Part shown: in pieces, positions 8,489-17,431 of the stretch
Layout: each line of letters starts with the position of its first letter
Position numbering within the stretch: the first letter of the stretch is position 1
Assembly (NCBI GenBank): GCA_963717255.1
Contig: CAVQVT010000002.1
Span: forward strand, 105,521 to 169,520
Direction: 5' to 3'
From: CAIYQJ01 sp963717255
GTDB taxonomy: Bacteria > Chloroflexota > Limnocylindria > Limnocylindrales > CSP1-4
DNA length: 64,000 bases
The notes under the pieces: model-generated
Databases searched by the model: none
The model's input: the letters and a program-made list of their open reading frames with translations, nothing else
What the model was told of the DNA's origin: nothing
Program-made: the position numbers and the translations under genes

Positions 8489-8922
8489 CTAGGCGGACGC
8501 CGCCTCGAGCTCGGCGTTCACGGCGGCGAGAAGCTCGGGTGCGACCGTCTGGCGCGCGACGAGGAAGCCGCCGGCCTCGACGATCGCGTCCTTGATCTTC
8601 TCCGCCCACCGGTGCTCGAAGAGCAGGATCAGTGCGGCGCTGTCGACCGGCAGTCCCTCGGCCAGCGAGATGATGTCCTCCGGCGTCAGGAGGCCCATCC
8701 GGTCCTCGAGGAGCGGCGCGAAGGACGCGAACTTGCGGGTCGCGGACGTTGTCGATCTCGACGATCGTCCACGTTGCCGTCGGCGTCCTTCTGGGCGACG
8801 ACGACGTCCACCAGCCGGATGATCCTCTTCTCGACGACCTTCTCGATCTCCGTCGCGATCCTGCCGGTGAAGTCGGGCCTGTCGAACCCGATGACGATGT
8901 ATTCGAGCGGACCGAGCGTCAT
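8489..8922 (-). CDS. DUF6325 family protein, two frame breaks
   Basis: Start ATG 8922, MTLGPLEYIVIGFDRPDFTG, then EIEKVVEKRIIRLVDVVVAQ and KDADGNV. The frame shifts +1 at 8765 and again at 8740, after which FASFAPLLEDRMGLLTPEDI, SAALILLFEHRW and a C-terminal EAGGFLVARQTV are in frame to the stop at 8489. Restoring TCTC for TC at both places gives a seamless junction (N-V-D-E-I-V-E-I-D-N-V-R-E-T-R-K-F) and a protein of about 145 residues. This is the typical size of DUF6325 proteins, which share the fold of the DUF1269 N domain. Function unknown. Two identical-type slips within 26 bases favour a technical cause over a pseudogene. Confidence 0.65.
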
Positions 8923-9165
8923 GAAGTCCTCCGTCGTTTCTCGTGGGCACACGGGAATCCCTCCGTCCCGGGGGGCTCACGGATGATACGCCCACGGCCG
9001 ACGGAGGGGCAGCGCCCCGGGCGAACCGACGGCCGTGACCTACGACCGAACGGGACGCGGCGGCGCGCCCCGCCCACATACCCCTTTCGCGCGAACCCCG
9101 CCGGGCGGATGGTCCGGTACGATGGAGGGCGAAGCCCGACGGCCACCGATCGCGGCCGACCCGTC

Positions 9166-9948
9166 ATGAGGTCCCCGATGCGCGCACGTGCACTCGCCGC
9201 TCTCGCCTCCGTCATCCTCGTCGCCGCCGCCTGCTCCGCCTCGGGTGGGAGCGGCGGGACGCTGGAGGGCACGACCTGGCTCATGAAGAGCTACGACAAC
9301 GGAACGTCCATGGTGAACGTCCCGCAGGGCGTCTATCCCGACGCCGTCTTCGCCGACGGGAAGGTCAGCGGGATCCTCGTCTGCAACAGCTACACCGGTG
9401 GCTACACGCAGTCCGGCAGCTCGCTCACGATCTCCCGGCTCGCGACGACGATGATGGCGTGCCCGGACACGTCCGCCGGCGTGGAGGAGCAGATGTCGGC
9501 CGCGATGCAGAAGGCCGCGACGTACACGGCCTCGAAGGAGTCGCTGAAGATCTACGACTCCTCCGGGAAGAACGTCCTCGTCTACCAGGCGGCGCCGAAG
9601 GACACGCTGTCGGGGACGTCGTGGACCGCCACTGGCGTGAACAACGGGAAGGGCGCGGTCGAGAGCGTCGCCGCCGGCACGACGATCACCGCGTCGTTCG
9701 GGGCGGACGGCCAGCTGTCCGGGACCGGCGGCTGCAACCAGTACACCGCCACGTTCACGTCGGCGGACGGGACGATCGTCATCGGCCCGATCGCCGGCAC
9801 GCGGATGGCCTGCGACCCTGCCGTGTCGGACCAGGAGACGGCGTACTTCGCCGCCCTCGACGCGGCCACGACCTACAAGGTCCAGGGGTCCACGCTGGAG
9901 CTCCGCGACGACAGCGGGGCGCTCCAGGTCTCGTACGCGAAGCAGTAG
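9166..9948 (+). CDS. Lipoprotein with two META domains
   Basis: 260 residues. The signal peptide ends in the lipobox V-A-A-A-C at Cys23 (Cys19 if the second ATG at 9178 is used). Two META domains follow: one from LEGTTWLMKSYDNG with CNSYTGGYTQSG and MMACPDT, another from LSGTSWTATGVNNGKGAV with GGCNQYTATFTS and MACDPA. META/HslJ domains are small beta-rich modules found in outer-face lipoproteins and linked to heat or drug stress (HslJ, novobiocin tolerance) with unclear chemistry. The two cysteines in each domain are in the conserved positions. A TACGAT hexamer at 9118-9123 may be the -10 element, giving a leader of about 35 bases. Confidence 0.85.
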   Translation: MRSPMRARALAALASVILVAAACSASGGSGGTLEGTTWLMKSYDNGTSMVNVPQGVYPDAVFADGKVSGILVCNSYTGGYTQSGSSLTISRLATTMMACPDTSAGVEEQMSAAMQKAATYTASKESLKIYDSSGKNVLVYQAAPKDTLSGTSWTATGVNNGKGAVESVAAGTTITASFGADGQLSGTGGCNQYTATFTSADGTIVIGPIAGTRMACDPAVSDQETAYFAALDAATTYKVQGSTLELRDDSGALQVSYAKQ

Positions 9949-10070
9949 GGTCCCAGGGCCGCCTCGGACCGCGCGCAAAAGGGGTATGCCGCGGGCTGCC
10001 GCCGGGCGTAAGGTGGGAGGTGTGGCGCGCGATGCGTCGCGCGCTGGATGTCGTCGTTGGAGGGAGCCGG

Positions 10071-10484
10071 ATGCGTCGACCGATCGGGGTCATGTTCCTC
10101 GCGCTTCTCGCAGTCCTCGTGGGTCTGTACGAGCTGTACATGGCCGCGATCTACATGGGCTGGATCAGCTTCAACATCGTCGGCCAGGAGGTGAAGTTCC
10201 CGAGCGCGCAGTGGGGCCCCGCCCTGTGGGCGCTGCTCCTCGCGCTCATCTACTTCTGGGTGGCGGCGGGCTTCTGGGGCGTCCGCGCCTGGGCGTGGAT
10301 GTTCGGCATCCTGATCTCGGGCTGGACCCTCATCTGGAGCTCGCTCCTCGTGCTCGGCAACAGCACGATCGAGGCCCAGTTCGTCCCAATGGTCCTCTCG
10401 CTCATCGTCCTCGGGTACCTCATGTACCCGGGCGTGCGCAACGCCTTCTACGAGTCGGAGAGCGGCCGCGCCATCGGCATGTGA
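10071..10484 (+). CDS. Four-helix integral membrane protein, unknown function
   Basis: 137 residues from the ATG at 10071, preceded by GGAGGGAG at 10060-10067. Four hydrophobic segments are evident: MFLALLAVLVGLYELYMAAI, ALWALLLALIYFWVAAGFWG, WAWMFGILISGWTLIWSSLL and FVPMVLSLIVLGYLMYPG. It is rich in Trp and Tyr and ends in a short charged tail (NAFYESESGRAIGM). I know no family for it with confidence; it resembles DUF-type four-helix proteins of actinobacteria. It stands alone, closed by a hairpin terminator. Confidence 0.65.
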   Translation: MRRPIGVMFLALLAVLVGLYELYMAAIYMGWISFNIVGQEVKFPSAQWGPALWALLLALIYFWVAAGFWGVRAWAWMFGILISGWTLIWSSLLVLGNSTIEAQFVPMVLSLIVLGYLMYPGVRNAFYESESGRAIGM

Positions 10485-10510
10485 TCACCGCCCATGTGAT
10501 CCCGGGCCTG

Positions 10511-10542
10511 CGAGACGGCGGCGCGTGAGCGCCGCCGTCTCG
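10511..10542 (+). terminator. Hairpin terminator
   Basis: A perfect 14-bp stem (10511-10524 with 10529-10542) with a four-base loop starts 27 bases after the stop of the four-helix membrane protein and is followed by GCCGTTTC. Confidence 0.65.
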
Positions 10543-10639
10543 GCCGTTTCATGCCGGGAGAGGTAACTCGCGCGAGTCGTGGCCGCGTAGGATGTGCGCG
10601 CGGCCCATGGGCGCCGCGCGGAGGGTGGACGGGGAGGCG

Positions 10640-12877
10640 ATGGAGGCTCGCGCGCAGGGACCGACGGGACCGGGTGCCCTCGACGGTGGCCCGTCGGGCT
10701 CGCGCGTCCCCACGTGGCTCGAGCACGTCGCCGCGCTCGGGTGGCGCCTCCTCGCGATCGGCGCACTCGCCGCGGTCATCGCCCTCATCGCGATCCAGCT
10801 GGCGACGGTCACCGTCTCCCTCATCGTGGTGCTGATCCTCGTCGCGACCGTCGAGCCGTTCATCGGCCGGCTGCGCGCGCGCGGGTGGTCGAAGGGCAAG
10901 GCGGCGGCCGCAGGGTGGGCGGTCGCGATGGGGTCGATCGTCCTCGTCGTGGCGGTCCTCGTCGTGGCCGTCGTCCCGTACGCGGTGCACACGCTGCAGA
11001 CGATCTCCGCGGGGATCGACGAGCTCAGCAGCAGGCTCACGGACCTGTCGCTCTCGCCGGAGGCGGCGGATGCGATCGGCAAGCTCGGCGCGGCCGTCAC
11101 GAACTGGGCCGCAGCGAACGTCTCCGAGGTCGTCTCGTCGATCTCCTTCCTCGCGACGGTCGGCATCCTCACGTTCTTCCTCACCCTCTTCGCGATGCAG
11201 GACGTGGACAGGGCCGCCGCGTGGATCCTCCAGGCGGCGAGCGACCAGCAGCGCGAGACGCTCGCGAGCAGCGGGCGCGTCGCCATGACACGCGTCGGCG
11301 GGTTCGTCCGCGGCACGGCCGTCATCGGAGCGGTCCGCGCGATCGCGACGCTCGCGATCCTCTGGGGCCTCGGCGTGCCCGATGCCGCGCCGCTCGCCGC
11401 GGTCGTCTACCTCGGCACGTTCATCCCGTACCTCGGTGTCATCGCGACGACAGCGGCGGTGCTCGCCGCCGCCCTCGGCGCGGGCGGCCCGCTGACGGCC
11501 CTCGCGGCCCTCGGGCTCATCGTCCTCACGTACGTCGCCGCGGAGGTCCTCCTCCGGTCGGTGGCGCGCACCCGCCTCAGCCTCCTGGATCCGATGGCCG
11601 TGCTCGTCGCGCTGCCGATCGGCGCGGCGGTCGCCGGGATCCTCGGCCTCATCCTCGCCGTGCCCGTCGCGCTCGCCATCTCCGCCATCGCCGGAGCGGT
11701 CGTGCAGGCGCTCAGCTCGAACCTGCCCCGGGATGACGGCGAGTTCATCCCGGCATGGCTCGACCGCCTCGGGCAGTGGAGCTGGCGTCTGCTCGTGGCG
11801 ATCCTCGCGGTGGCGGCGGGGATCGGGCTCGTCCTCCTCGTCCCGTTCATCGTCGTGCCGGTCGTCCTGGCCGCCGTCTTCGCCGCGACCCTCGCGCCGC
11901 TCGTGCGCATCCTCGTGCGCCGCGGCATCGGCAGGACCGCGGCCGCGCTCGTCGCGACCGGAGGCGCACTCGTGATCTCGGTCACGATCCTCGCGCTGAC
12001 GTTCGCGTCGCTCGCCCGGCAGATCGCGGAGATCGTCGCGACGGCCCTCGACGGCGCGAGCGAGATCGACCAGGCGCTCGCGAACGCCGTCGCGGCACTC
12101 CGAGCCGTGATGGAGGAAGCCGGGATCTCGATCACGGGATCGCTCGACGTGCTGGGCCAGGACGCGGCAGGCATCGTGACCGGCGTCGTCCTCTCGGTCC
12201 TGCTCTGCTTCTTCCTCCTGCGCGACGGTGCGAACGTCTGGCGGGGCATCTCGGAGCGGCTTGCGCCATGGCGCCGCGTGCAGGCCGATCAGGCCGGGGG
12301 CAACTCCGTCAGCGTCCTGGGGAACTACATGATCGGGACGGGGGCGATCTCCGCTTTCGGCGCCATCACGCAGTTCGCGATCATGGTCATCCTCGGGCTC
12401 CCGCTCGCGCTCCCGCTCGCGGTCCTCTCCTTCTTCGGCGGCTTCATCCCGTACATCGGGAGCTTCATCACGACGGGCATCGCCTTCCTCGTGACGGTGG
12501 CGGTGGGCTCGCCGACGGACATCCTCGTGATGCTCATCTTCACGCTCGTCTTCAACATCGTCACCGGCAACATCGTCGCGCCCCTGGTGTACGGGAAGGC
12601 CGTGAACATCCACCCCGCCGTCGTGCTGACGGCGATCCCCGCCGGCGCCGCGATCGGCGGCATCCTGGGGATGTTCCTCGTCGTCCCGGTCGTGGGGATC
12701 GTCGCGACGACGTGGCGGACCGTCCTGCGCGTCTTCGGGGACCCACCGGCGGATGGCGACACTGCGCAGACCGGCACCACGGGCGCCGGCGCAGCGGTGA
12801 CGCCCGACGCCGCGGTGGCATCCGACGCCGCGGGGCCAGGGGCGGCTCCCACCCTCCAGGACCCGGCCGGCGGCTGA
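10640..12877 (+). CDS. Tandem-fused AI-2E family transporter (two full modules)
   Basis: 745 residues made of two complete AI-2E (PF01594-type) modules. Module 1 spans about residues 25-370 and contains FIPYLG near residue 261. Module 2 spans about 385-715 and contains FIPYIG near residue 602; the 341-residue spacing equals one whole module. Each has the usual order of two N-terminal helices, a soluble amphipathic middle, two hydrophobic helices and the P-Y-x-G re-entrant region. The family includes TqsA and Na+/H+ antiporter-like members, so the transported substrate is unknown. Usual members are about 350 residues and work as oligomers, so the fusion may fix two unlike subunits. The start may be ATG 10640 (GGGGAGG just upstream) or ATG 10607. 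The C-terminal 45 residues are an Ala/Pro/Thr-rich tail. Confidence 0.8.
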   Translation: MEARAQGPTGPGALDGGPSGSRVPTWLEHVAALGWRLLAIGALAAVIALIAIQLATVTVSLIVVLILVATVEPFIGRLRARGWSKGKAAAAGWAVAMGSIVLVVAVLVVAVVPYAVHTLQTISAGIDELSSRLTDLSLSPEAADAIGKLGAAVTNWAAANVSEVVSSISFLATVGILTFFLTLFAMQDVDRAAAWILQAASDQQRETLASSGRVAMTRVGGFVRGTAVIGAVRAIATLAILWGLGVPDAAPLAAVVYLGTFIPYLGVIATTAAVLAAALGAGGPLTALAALGLIVLTYVAAEVLLRSVARTRLSLLDPMAVLVALPIGAAVAGILGLILAVPVALAISAIAGAVVQALSSNLPRDDGEFIPAWLDRLGQWSWRLLVAILAVAAGIGLVLLVPFIVVPVVLAAVFAATLAPLVRILVRRGIGRTAAALVATGGALVISVTILALTFASLARQIAEIVATALDGASEIDQALANAVAALRAVMEEAGISITGSLDVLGQDAAGIVTGVVLSVLLCFFLLRDGANVWRGISERLAPWRRVQADQAGGNSVSVLGNYMIGTGAISAFGAITQFAIMVILGLPLALPLAVLSFFGGFIPYIGSFITTGIAFLVTVAVGSPTDILVMLIFTLVFNIVTGNIVAPLVYGKAVNIHPAVVLTAIPAGAAIGGILGMFLVVPVVGIVATTWRTVLRVFGDPPADGDTAQTGTTGAGAAVTPDAAVASDAAGPGAAPTLQDPAGG

Positions 12878-12892
12878 CCTCGCGGACGGACG

Positions 12893-12930
12893 AACGGCCC
12901 CGGCCACCATGAGGCGAGACCGGGGCCGTT
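12893..12930. terminator. Bidirectional hairpin terminator
   Basis: AACGGCCCCGG at 12893-12903 pairs with CCGGGGCCGTT at 12920-12930. It separates the converging AI-2E and nrdJ genes. Confidence 0.65.
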
Positions 12931-12967
12931 CCGCGTGTGTCGCGGCCCGAGCGGACCGCCTGGGGCC

Positions 12968-15900
12968 TCAGGAGCAGCCGCTGGTGCTCCCGCAGTTCAT
13001 GCACTTGTAGCAGCTGCCGTTGCGGACCATGATCGAGCCGCACTCGGCGCAGGACGGGGCGTCCTCCTGGACGGTGAACGCGACCGACGTGGTCCCGAGC
13101 GACGCGGAGAGCGCCGCGCGGCCGTTGCCGCTGCCGTTCCCGTTCCCGCTGCCGTTGCCGCCTGAGCCGCCCTTCGCGGCTGGCTTCACGACCGGAAGGG
13201 CCTGCGAGTCGGCCGTGGCCGCAGAGCCGCCGGCCCCCGTGTCCGCCTCCACGTCCTCGCCCGTGGACTCGCCCTCGGACGGCTGGGCCGGGGCCGGGAC
13301 CGCGACGACCGGGGCGGCGAACGCGGCCGGCGCCTCCGCCACGTACGAGGCCGCCGCTCCCTGCAGGCCGAGGCCCGCCTTCTCGTCGGCGGCGAGGAAG
13401 CGCGCGCCGAGCCACCGGAAGATGTAGTCCACGATCGACTTGGCGATCGGGATCTCGCTGTTGCCGGTGAAGCCGGACGGCTCGAACCGCACGTGGGCGA
13501 ACTTGTTCACGAGGTCCCGGAGCGGGACGCCGTACTGGAGCGCGAGGCTCACGGACGTGGCGAACGTGTCCATGAGGCCGCTGACGGTGGAGCCCTCCTT
13601 GGCCATCTTGAGGAAGATCTCGCCGGGCTGGCCCTCCGGGTAGAGCCCGACGGTGATGTAGCCCTCGTGGCCGGCGATGTCGAACTTGTGCGTCACCGCC
13701 GCGCGCTCGGACGGGAGCCGGCGGCGGTGCGGCTTCACCGCCTCCGCCTGGGCGGCCGTGAGCTGGGCGCGCAGGGCGGCGACCGTCTCGGAGTCGGCGC
13801 CCTCGCCGTCCTTCTTCCGGCTGGTGGAGAGCGGCTGGCTGCGCTTGGAGTTGTCGCGGTAGATCGCGATGGCCTTGAGGCCGAGCTTCCAGCCCTCGAG
13901 GTAGACCAGCTCGATCTCCTCGGGCGTGGCGGCCTCCGGCATGTTCACGGTCTTGCTGATGGCGCCGGAGAGGAACGGTTGGACCGCCGCCATCATCCGG
14001 ACGTGGCCCATCGGCTGGATCGAGCGCACGCCGTTCACCGGCTTGAACGCGCAGTCGAACACCGAGAGGTGCTCCGGATGGAGGCCGGGCGCTCCCTCGA
14101 TCGTCTCGCGCTCGTCGATGAAGGCGACGATCTCCTCGACCTGGGCCGGGGAGTAGCCGAGATGGCGGAGGGCCCCCGGGACCGTGTTGTTGACGATCTT
14201 GAGGTAGCCCTCGCCGACGAGCTTCTTGTACTTGATGAGCGCGATGTCCGGCTCGATCCCGGTGGTGTCGCAGTCCATCATGAACGCGATGGTTCCCGTG
14301 GGCGCGAGCAAAGTGGTCTGCGCGTTGCGGTAGCCGTGGCGTTCGCCCAGCTCGTACGTCTCGTCCCAGAGCGACCGCGCGGTCGCACCGAGCCCCGCCG
14401 GGACGCCGCCCGCGGGGATCTGCGAGGCCGCCTCCCGGTGCTTCCCGATCACGGCCATGAACGGCTCGCGGTTCTTCTCGAACTCGACGAACGGTCCGCC
14501 GTGGTCGCGCGCGATCACCGCCGACTGCCGGTACGCCTCCGCCGTCATGATCGACGTGATGGCGGCCGCGTACGCCTGTCCCTCGGGCGAGTCGTAGGCG
14601 AGCCCGCGGCTCATGAGGAGCGCGCCGAGGTTGGCGTAGCCCAGGCCGAGCGGTCGGAAGCGGTGGCTGTTCTCCTCGATCGTCGGCGTCGGGTAGCTCG
14701 CGTTGTCGACGAGGATCTCCTGCGCCGTGATCGTCAGCCGGCAGCCGTGGCGGAACGCGTCGATGTCGAGCTCGCCGTCCTCGCCGACGAACTCCATCAG
14801 GTTGAGCGACGCGAGGTTGCAGCTCGTGTCGTTCAAGAACGAAAATTCGCTGCAGTTGTGGACCTGAAGGCCATTTGCGACGAAATGACTGGTTTCCAAC
14901 TCGGTCAGGTCGAAGACATCCTCCTCGCCGAGCGACGTCACCGAGGCGACCGCGTCGGTCATGTCCTCGCGGTAGACACCGACCGTCGCGTTGAGGGCGG
15001 CGAGCGCCGAAGCCTTCGGGCTCTCCGCCATGAAGCCGATCTCGCGCTCGAACGTACGGCGGGAGGTTCGCGTGATCCGGAGGGAATGCATCTCGCGGAC
15101 GGGATAGCTCTTCATCCCTCCGCGGCCGTCGGGGAGCATCGCTTCGAAATGGCCGCCACGGCGGTTCTCGTAGAGCTGCGATCTGATGCCGAAGGCAAGG
15201 AGCAGGCGCTGCACCTGGACGAGCAGCTCGAGGGAGGTCGAGTCCAGCCCGACGTACTGGCTCTTCTCGGCCGAGTCCACCACGGTCCCGTCGGCCGTGA
15301 AGAGGCCGCGCAGCACGGCCGCGAGCGACGCTCGGTCCAGGCCGTGGACGGCCGGCTTGAGCCGCTTCTCGTGACTGCCCTCGTCCAAGACCGCGTACTG
15401 CATGAACTGCTCGATGACCGGCCGCGACGCGAAGGCCAGGCGCGAACCGGTCGCCCCGAACGAGACGTGGACGCCGTCGTTGCGGCCGATCGAGCCGACC
15501 GCCTTGCGGAGGTGCTTCTGCTCGTTGATCTCGCCGACGACCGCCTCGAGGACGGCCGCCTCGTCGCGGTGCATGGTGAGGATGATCATCGGGCGCTCGC
15601 CGCGCTCCGCGGAGGCCCAGGTGAGGCAGCCGTCGCCGACCGCCAGGCCGATCGCCTCGGCGAGTCGGGGCGAGATAGAGCTCCGCCCGAATCCGGGACC
15701 CTGGAGCGGGATGCGGTCGTCCGGGGTGAGATCGCGGACGGCGACATCGCCGCGCTGCGTGCTCACCTTGTGGTCGGCGGTGATGCGGACTCGATAGCCG
15801 GCGTGAGTCTTCAGCTCGAAGACGGGCTTGCGTCCGGTCGGGAAGATGCGGTCGACCGGGTGTGGCAGCCCGTCGGAGCCGATGACGTGGGCGCGCTCGC

Positions 15901-17179
15901 CGACCAGCGATTCGATGGACCGCCACCCCTCGTCGGTCGCCACCAGCGTGTCCCCCGTGACGCACGGGTTCGTGGCGTACTGGCGGTCCGAGTTGGAGAC
16001 CGGGTTCCAGTCGTTGATCGTGGTGTCGTACTGGATGCCCGGGTCGCCGCAGAGCCACGCGGCGTCCGCCATCCGGCGGAAGATCTCGCGGGCGCGGTAC
16101 GTCCCCATCTCCGCTCCGCCCACGACCGCGTGCGTGGTCCACTCGCGGTCCGCGACGACGGCGTCCATGAAGTCGTCCGTCACGCGCACCGAGTGGTTGG
16201 CGTTCTGGAACGCGACCGACCCGTAGGCCTCCCCCGTGAAGGAGGGGTCGTAGCCCTCCTCGATGAGGGCCCACGCCTTCTTCTCCTCGAGCTTCTTGCT
16301 GTCGATGAAGTCGAGGACGTCGGGGTGGCCGACGTCGAGGATGACCATCTTCGCGGCGCGCCGGGTCTTCCCGCCGGACTTCACCACGCCGGCGAACGCG
16401 TCGTAGCCCCGCATGAAGCTGACCGGGCCCGACGCCGTCCCGCCGCCGGACATCTTCTCCCGCGACGAGCGGATGGGAGAGAGGTTGGAGCCTGCGCCCG
16501 ACCCGAACTTGAAGAGCATCGCCTCCGTCTTGGCGAGGTCCATGATCGAGGTCATGGAGTCCTTCACGGAGTTGATGAAGCAGGCGGAGCACTGCGGCCT
16601 GGCCTCGATGCCCACGTTGAACCAGACGGGCGAGTTGAAGCTCATCTTCTGGTGGAGCAGCAGGTGGGTGAGCTCCGCCTTGAAGGTGGCGAGGTCGTCC
16701 GGCGTCGCGAAGTAGCGCTGCGTCTCCGCCCAGCCGGCGATCGTGTCCACCACGCGGTCGAGGAGCTGGCGGACGCTCCGCTCACGCTCCGGCGTGCCGA
16801 CGTGGCCGCGGAAGTACTTGCTGACGACGACGTTCGTGGCGAGCTGGCTCCAGGAGGCCGGGACCTCGACGTCACGCTGCTCGAAGACGAGCTTGCCCGA
16901 CTCGTTGCCGATGGAGGCGGTCCGCGTCTCCCACGCGATCTCGTCGTACGGGTGGACGCCCGGGCGCGTCCAGCGGCGCTCGAACGTCAGGCCGCGCGTG
17001 CCCTCGCCGGCGAACCGGAGGGCCTCCATCGCGTCCGCGGCCGCCCGCGCGGCCGCCTCCGACAGCTCGCGCGACCGCTCGGCCGCCCGCGCCGCCGCGG
17101 CGGCCCCATGGCCCCGCGCCACCGATCCCGTCGCCTCGCTCCGCCTGGCGGTCGCCGTTCCGGAGACCCCTCGCGCCAT
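12968..17179 (-). CDS. nrdJ: B12-dependent ribonucleotide reductase (class II), intein-containing
   Basis: 1403 residues as translated, 1033 after removal of the intein. It reduces ribonucleotides to deoxyribonucleotides with adenosylcobalamin as radical source. Visible blocks: the N-terminal region (FNVGIEARPQCSACFINSVK with a substrate-site cysteine), GSGAGSNLSPIRSSREKMSG, the active-site loop N-P-C-S-E-F interrupted by the intein, NLASLNLMEF, the barrel region LLAPTGTIAFMMDCDTTGIEPD, and a Cys-rich tail (CAECGSIMVRNGSCYKCMNC ending TSGCS). The tail probably supplies redox-active or zinc-binding cysteines. A long Ala/Pro and Gly/Asn-rich linker precedes it. The ATG at 17179 follows GGAGGGAGAG. 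The leader of 120-250 bases depends on which of two promoters is used. I see no cobalamin riboswitch in it. Confidence 0.93.
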   Translation of the reverse strand: MARGVSGTATARRSEATGSVARGHGAAAAARAAERSRELSEAAARAAADAMEALRFAGEGTRGLTFERRWTRPGVHPYDEIAWETRTASIGNESGKLVFEQRDVEVPASWSQLATNVVVSKYFRGHVGTPERERSVRQLLDRVVDTIAGWAETQRYFATPDDLATFKAELTHLLLHQKMSFNSPVWFNVGIEARPQCSACFINSVKDSMTSIMDLAKTEAMLFKFGSGAGSNLSPIRSSREKMSGGGTASGPVSFMRGYDAFAGVVKSGGKTRRAAKMVILDVGHPDVLDFIDSKKLEEKKAWALIEEGYDPSFTGEAYGSVAFQNANHSVRVTDDFMDAVVADREWTTHAVVGGAEMGTYRAREIFRRMADAAWLCGDPGIQYDTTINDWNPVSNSDRQYATNPCVTGDTLVATDEGWRSIESLVGERAHVIGSDGLPHPVDRIFPTGRKPVFELKTHAGYRVRITADHKVSTQRGDVAVRDLTPDDRIPLQGPGFGRSSISPRLAEAIGLAVGDGCLTWASAERGERPMIILTMHRDEAAVLEAVVGEINEQKHLRKAVGSIGRNDGVHVSFGATGSRLAFASRPVIEQFMQYAVLDEGSHEKRLKPAVHGLDRASLAAVLRGLFTADGTVVDSAEKSQYVGLDSTSLELLVQVQRLLLAFGIRSQLYENRRGGHFEAMLPDGRGGMKSYPVREMHSLRITRTSRRTFEREIGFMAESPKASALAALNATVGVYREDMTDAVASVTSLGEEDVFDLTELETSHFVANGLQVHNCSEFSFLNDTSCNLASLNLMEFVGEDGELDIDAFRHGCRLTITAQEILVDNASYPTPTIEENSHRFRPLGLGYANLGALLMSRGLAYDSPEGQAYAAAITSIMTAEAYRQSAVIARDHGGPFVEFEKNREPFMAVIGKHREAASQIPAGGVPAGLGATARSLWDETYELGERHGYRNAQTTLLAPTGTIAFMMDCDTTGIEPDIALIKYKKLVGEGYLKIVNNTVPGALRHLGYSPAQVEEIVAFIDERETIEGAPGLHPEHLSVFDCAFKPVNGVRSIQPMGHVRMMAAVQPFLSGAISKTVNMPEAATPEEIELVYLEGWKLGLKAIAIYRDNSKRSQPLSTSRKKDGEGADSETVAALRAQLTAAQAEAVKPHRRRLPSERAAVTHKFDIAGHEGYITVGLYPEGQPGEIFLKMAKEGSTVSGLMDTFATSVSLALQYGVPLRDLVNKFAHVRFEPSGFTGNSEIPIAKSIVDYIFRWLGARFLAADEKAGLGLQGAAASYVAEAPAAFAAPVVAVPAPAQPSEGESTGEDVEADTGAGGSAATADSQALPVVKPAAKGGSGGNGSGNGNGSGNGRAALSASLGTTSVAFTVQEDAPSCAECGSIMVRNGSCYKCMNCGSTSGCS
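14855..15964 (-). mobile_element. Intein with LAGLIDADG endonuclease inside NrdJ
   Basis: 370 codons, residues 406-775 of the precursor. Splicing block A is CVTGDTLVATDEGW with Cys1, block B has the T-x-x-H motif in RITADHKVSTQRGD, block F is EEDVFDLTELETSHFVANG and block G ends V-H-N before the +1 Cys. Two LAGLIDADG helices are readable: AEAIGLAVGDGCLTW and AVLRGLFTADGTV, both with the acidic residue, so the homing endonuclease looks intact. The insertion lies between N-P and C-S-E-F, directly before the cysteine that by homology carries the thiyl radical of class II reductases. The reductase is therefore inactive until splicing. Its ends are noticeably less GC-rich than the host gene, as expected for a horizontally moving element. 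Confidence 0.92.
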
Positions 17180-17309
17180 CCCTCTCCCTCCAGGGGCCCC
17201 TCGCGGGCCCGGCCTTCGTCATCGGGCTCGGCGACCCCTCGTCGGGGGCCCTCGCCTGCCGATCGTGGGACGCTCCGACCTTCACGCGGAGCCGCTTCCC
17301 GGCCCGAGA

Positions 17310-17339
17310 ACACTACGCCGGCGCATCTGCCGGCGTCAA
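17310..17339 (-). promoter_or_regulatory. nrdJ proximal promoter P2
   Basis: On the minus strand TTGACG (17334-17339) and TAGTGT (17310-17315) are separated by 18 bases, a good sigma70-type pair. A start near 17303 would give a leader of about 124 bases before the nrdJ ATG. Confidence 0.55.
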
Positions 17340-17346
17340 GCCGGAA

Positions 17347-17395
17347 ACACAAGATGTTGTGGTACGTACCATGGGGTCATCTCAACATGTGGTGG
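17347..17395 (-). promoter_or_regulatory. Candidate tandem NrdR boxes
   Basis: Two related 16-mers at 17347-17362 and 17380-17395. The first contains CACAAGATGTTGTG, an inverted repeat that agrees with the published NrdR consensus acaCwAtATaTwGtgt at 13 of 16 positions. The second is weaker, 10 of 16, but keeps the core CAAnATGT. They start 33 bases apart, about three helical turns, like known NrdR pairs, and lie immediately upstream of promoter P2. Confidence 0.55.
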
Positions 17396-17431
17396 CTGAG
17401 GGGCGACGTCGCTCCGGGGTCTCGCGAGGCC

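Noticed and set aside
8489..8922. Genuine pseudogene of DUF6325
   Set aside because: Two identical TC losses explain everything and the repaired protein is seamless, so a technical cause is preferred.
17180..17309. Cobalamin riboswitch in the nrdJ leader
   Set aside because: A B12-dependent enzyme makes this plausible, but I found no B12-box-like sequence, and the leader from P2 is only about 124 bases. A covariance-model search would settle it.
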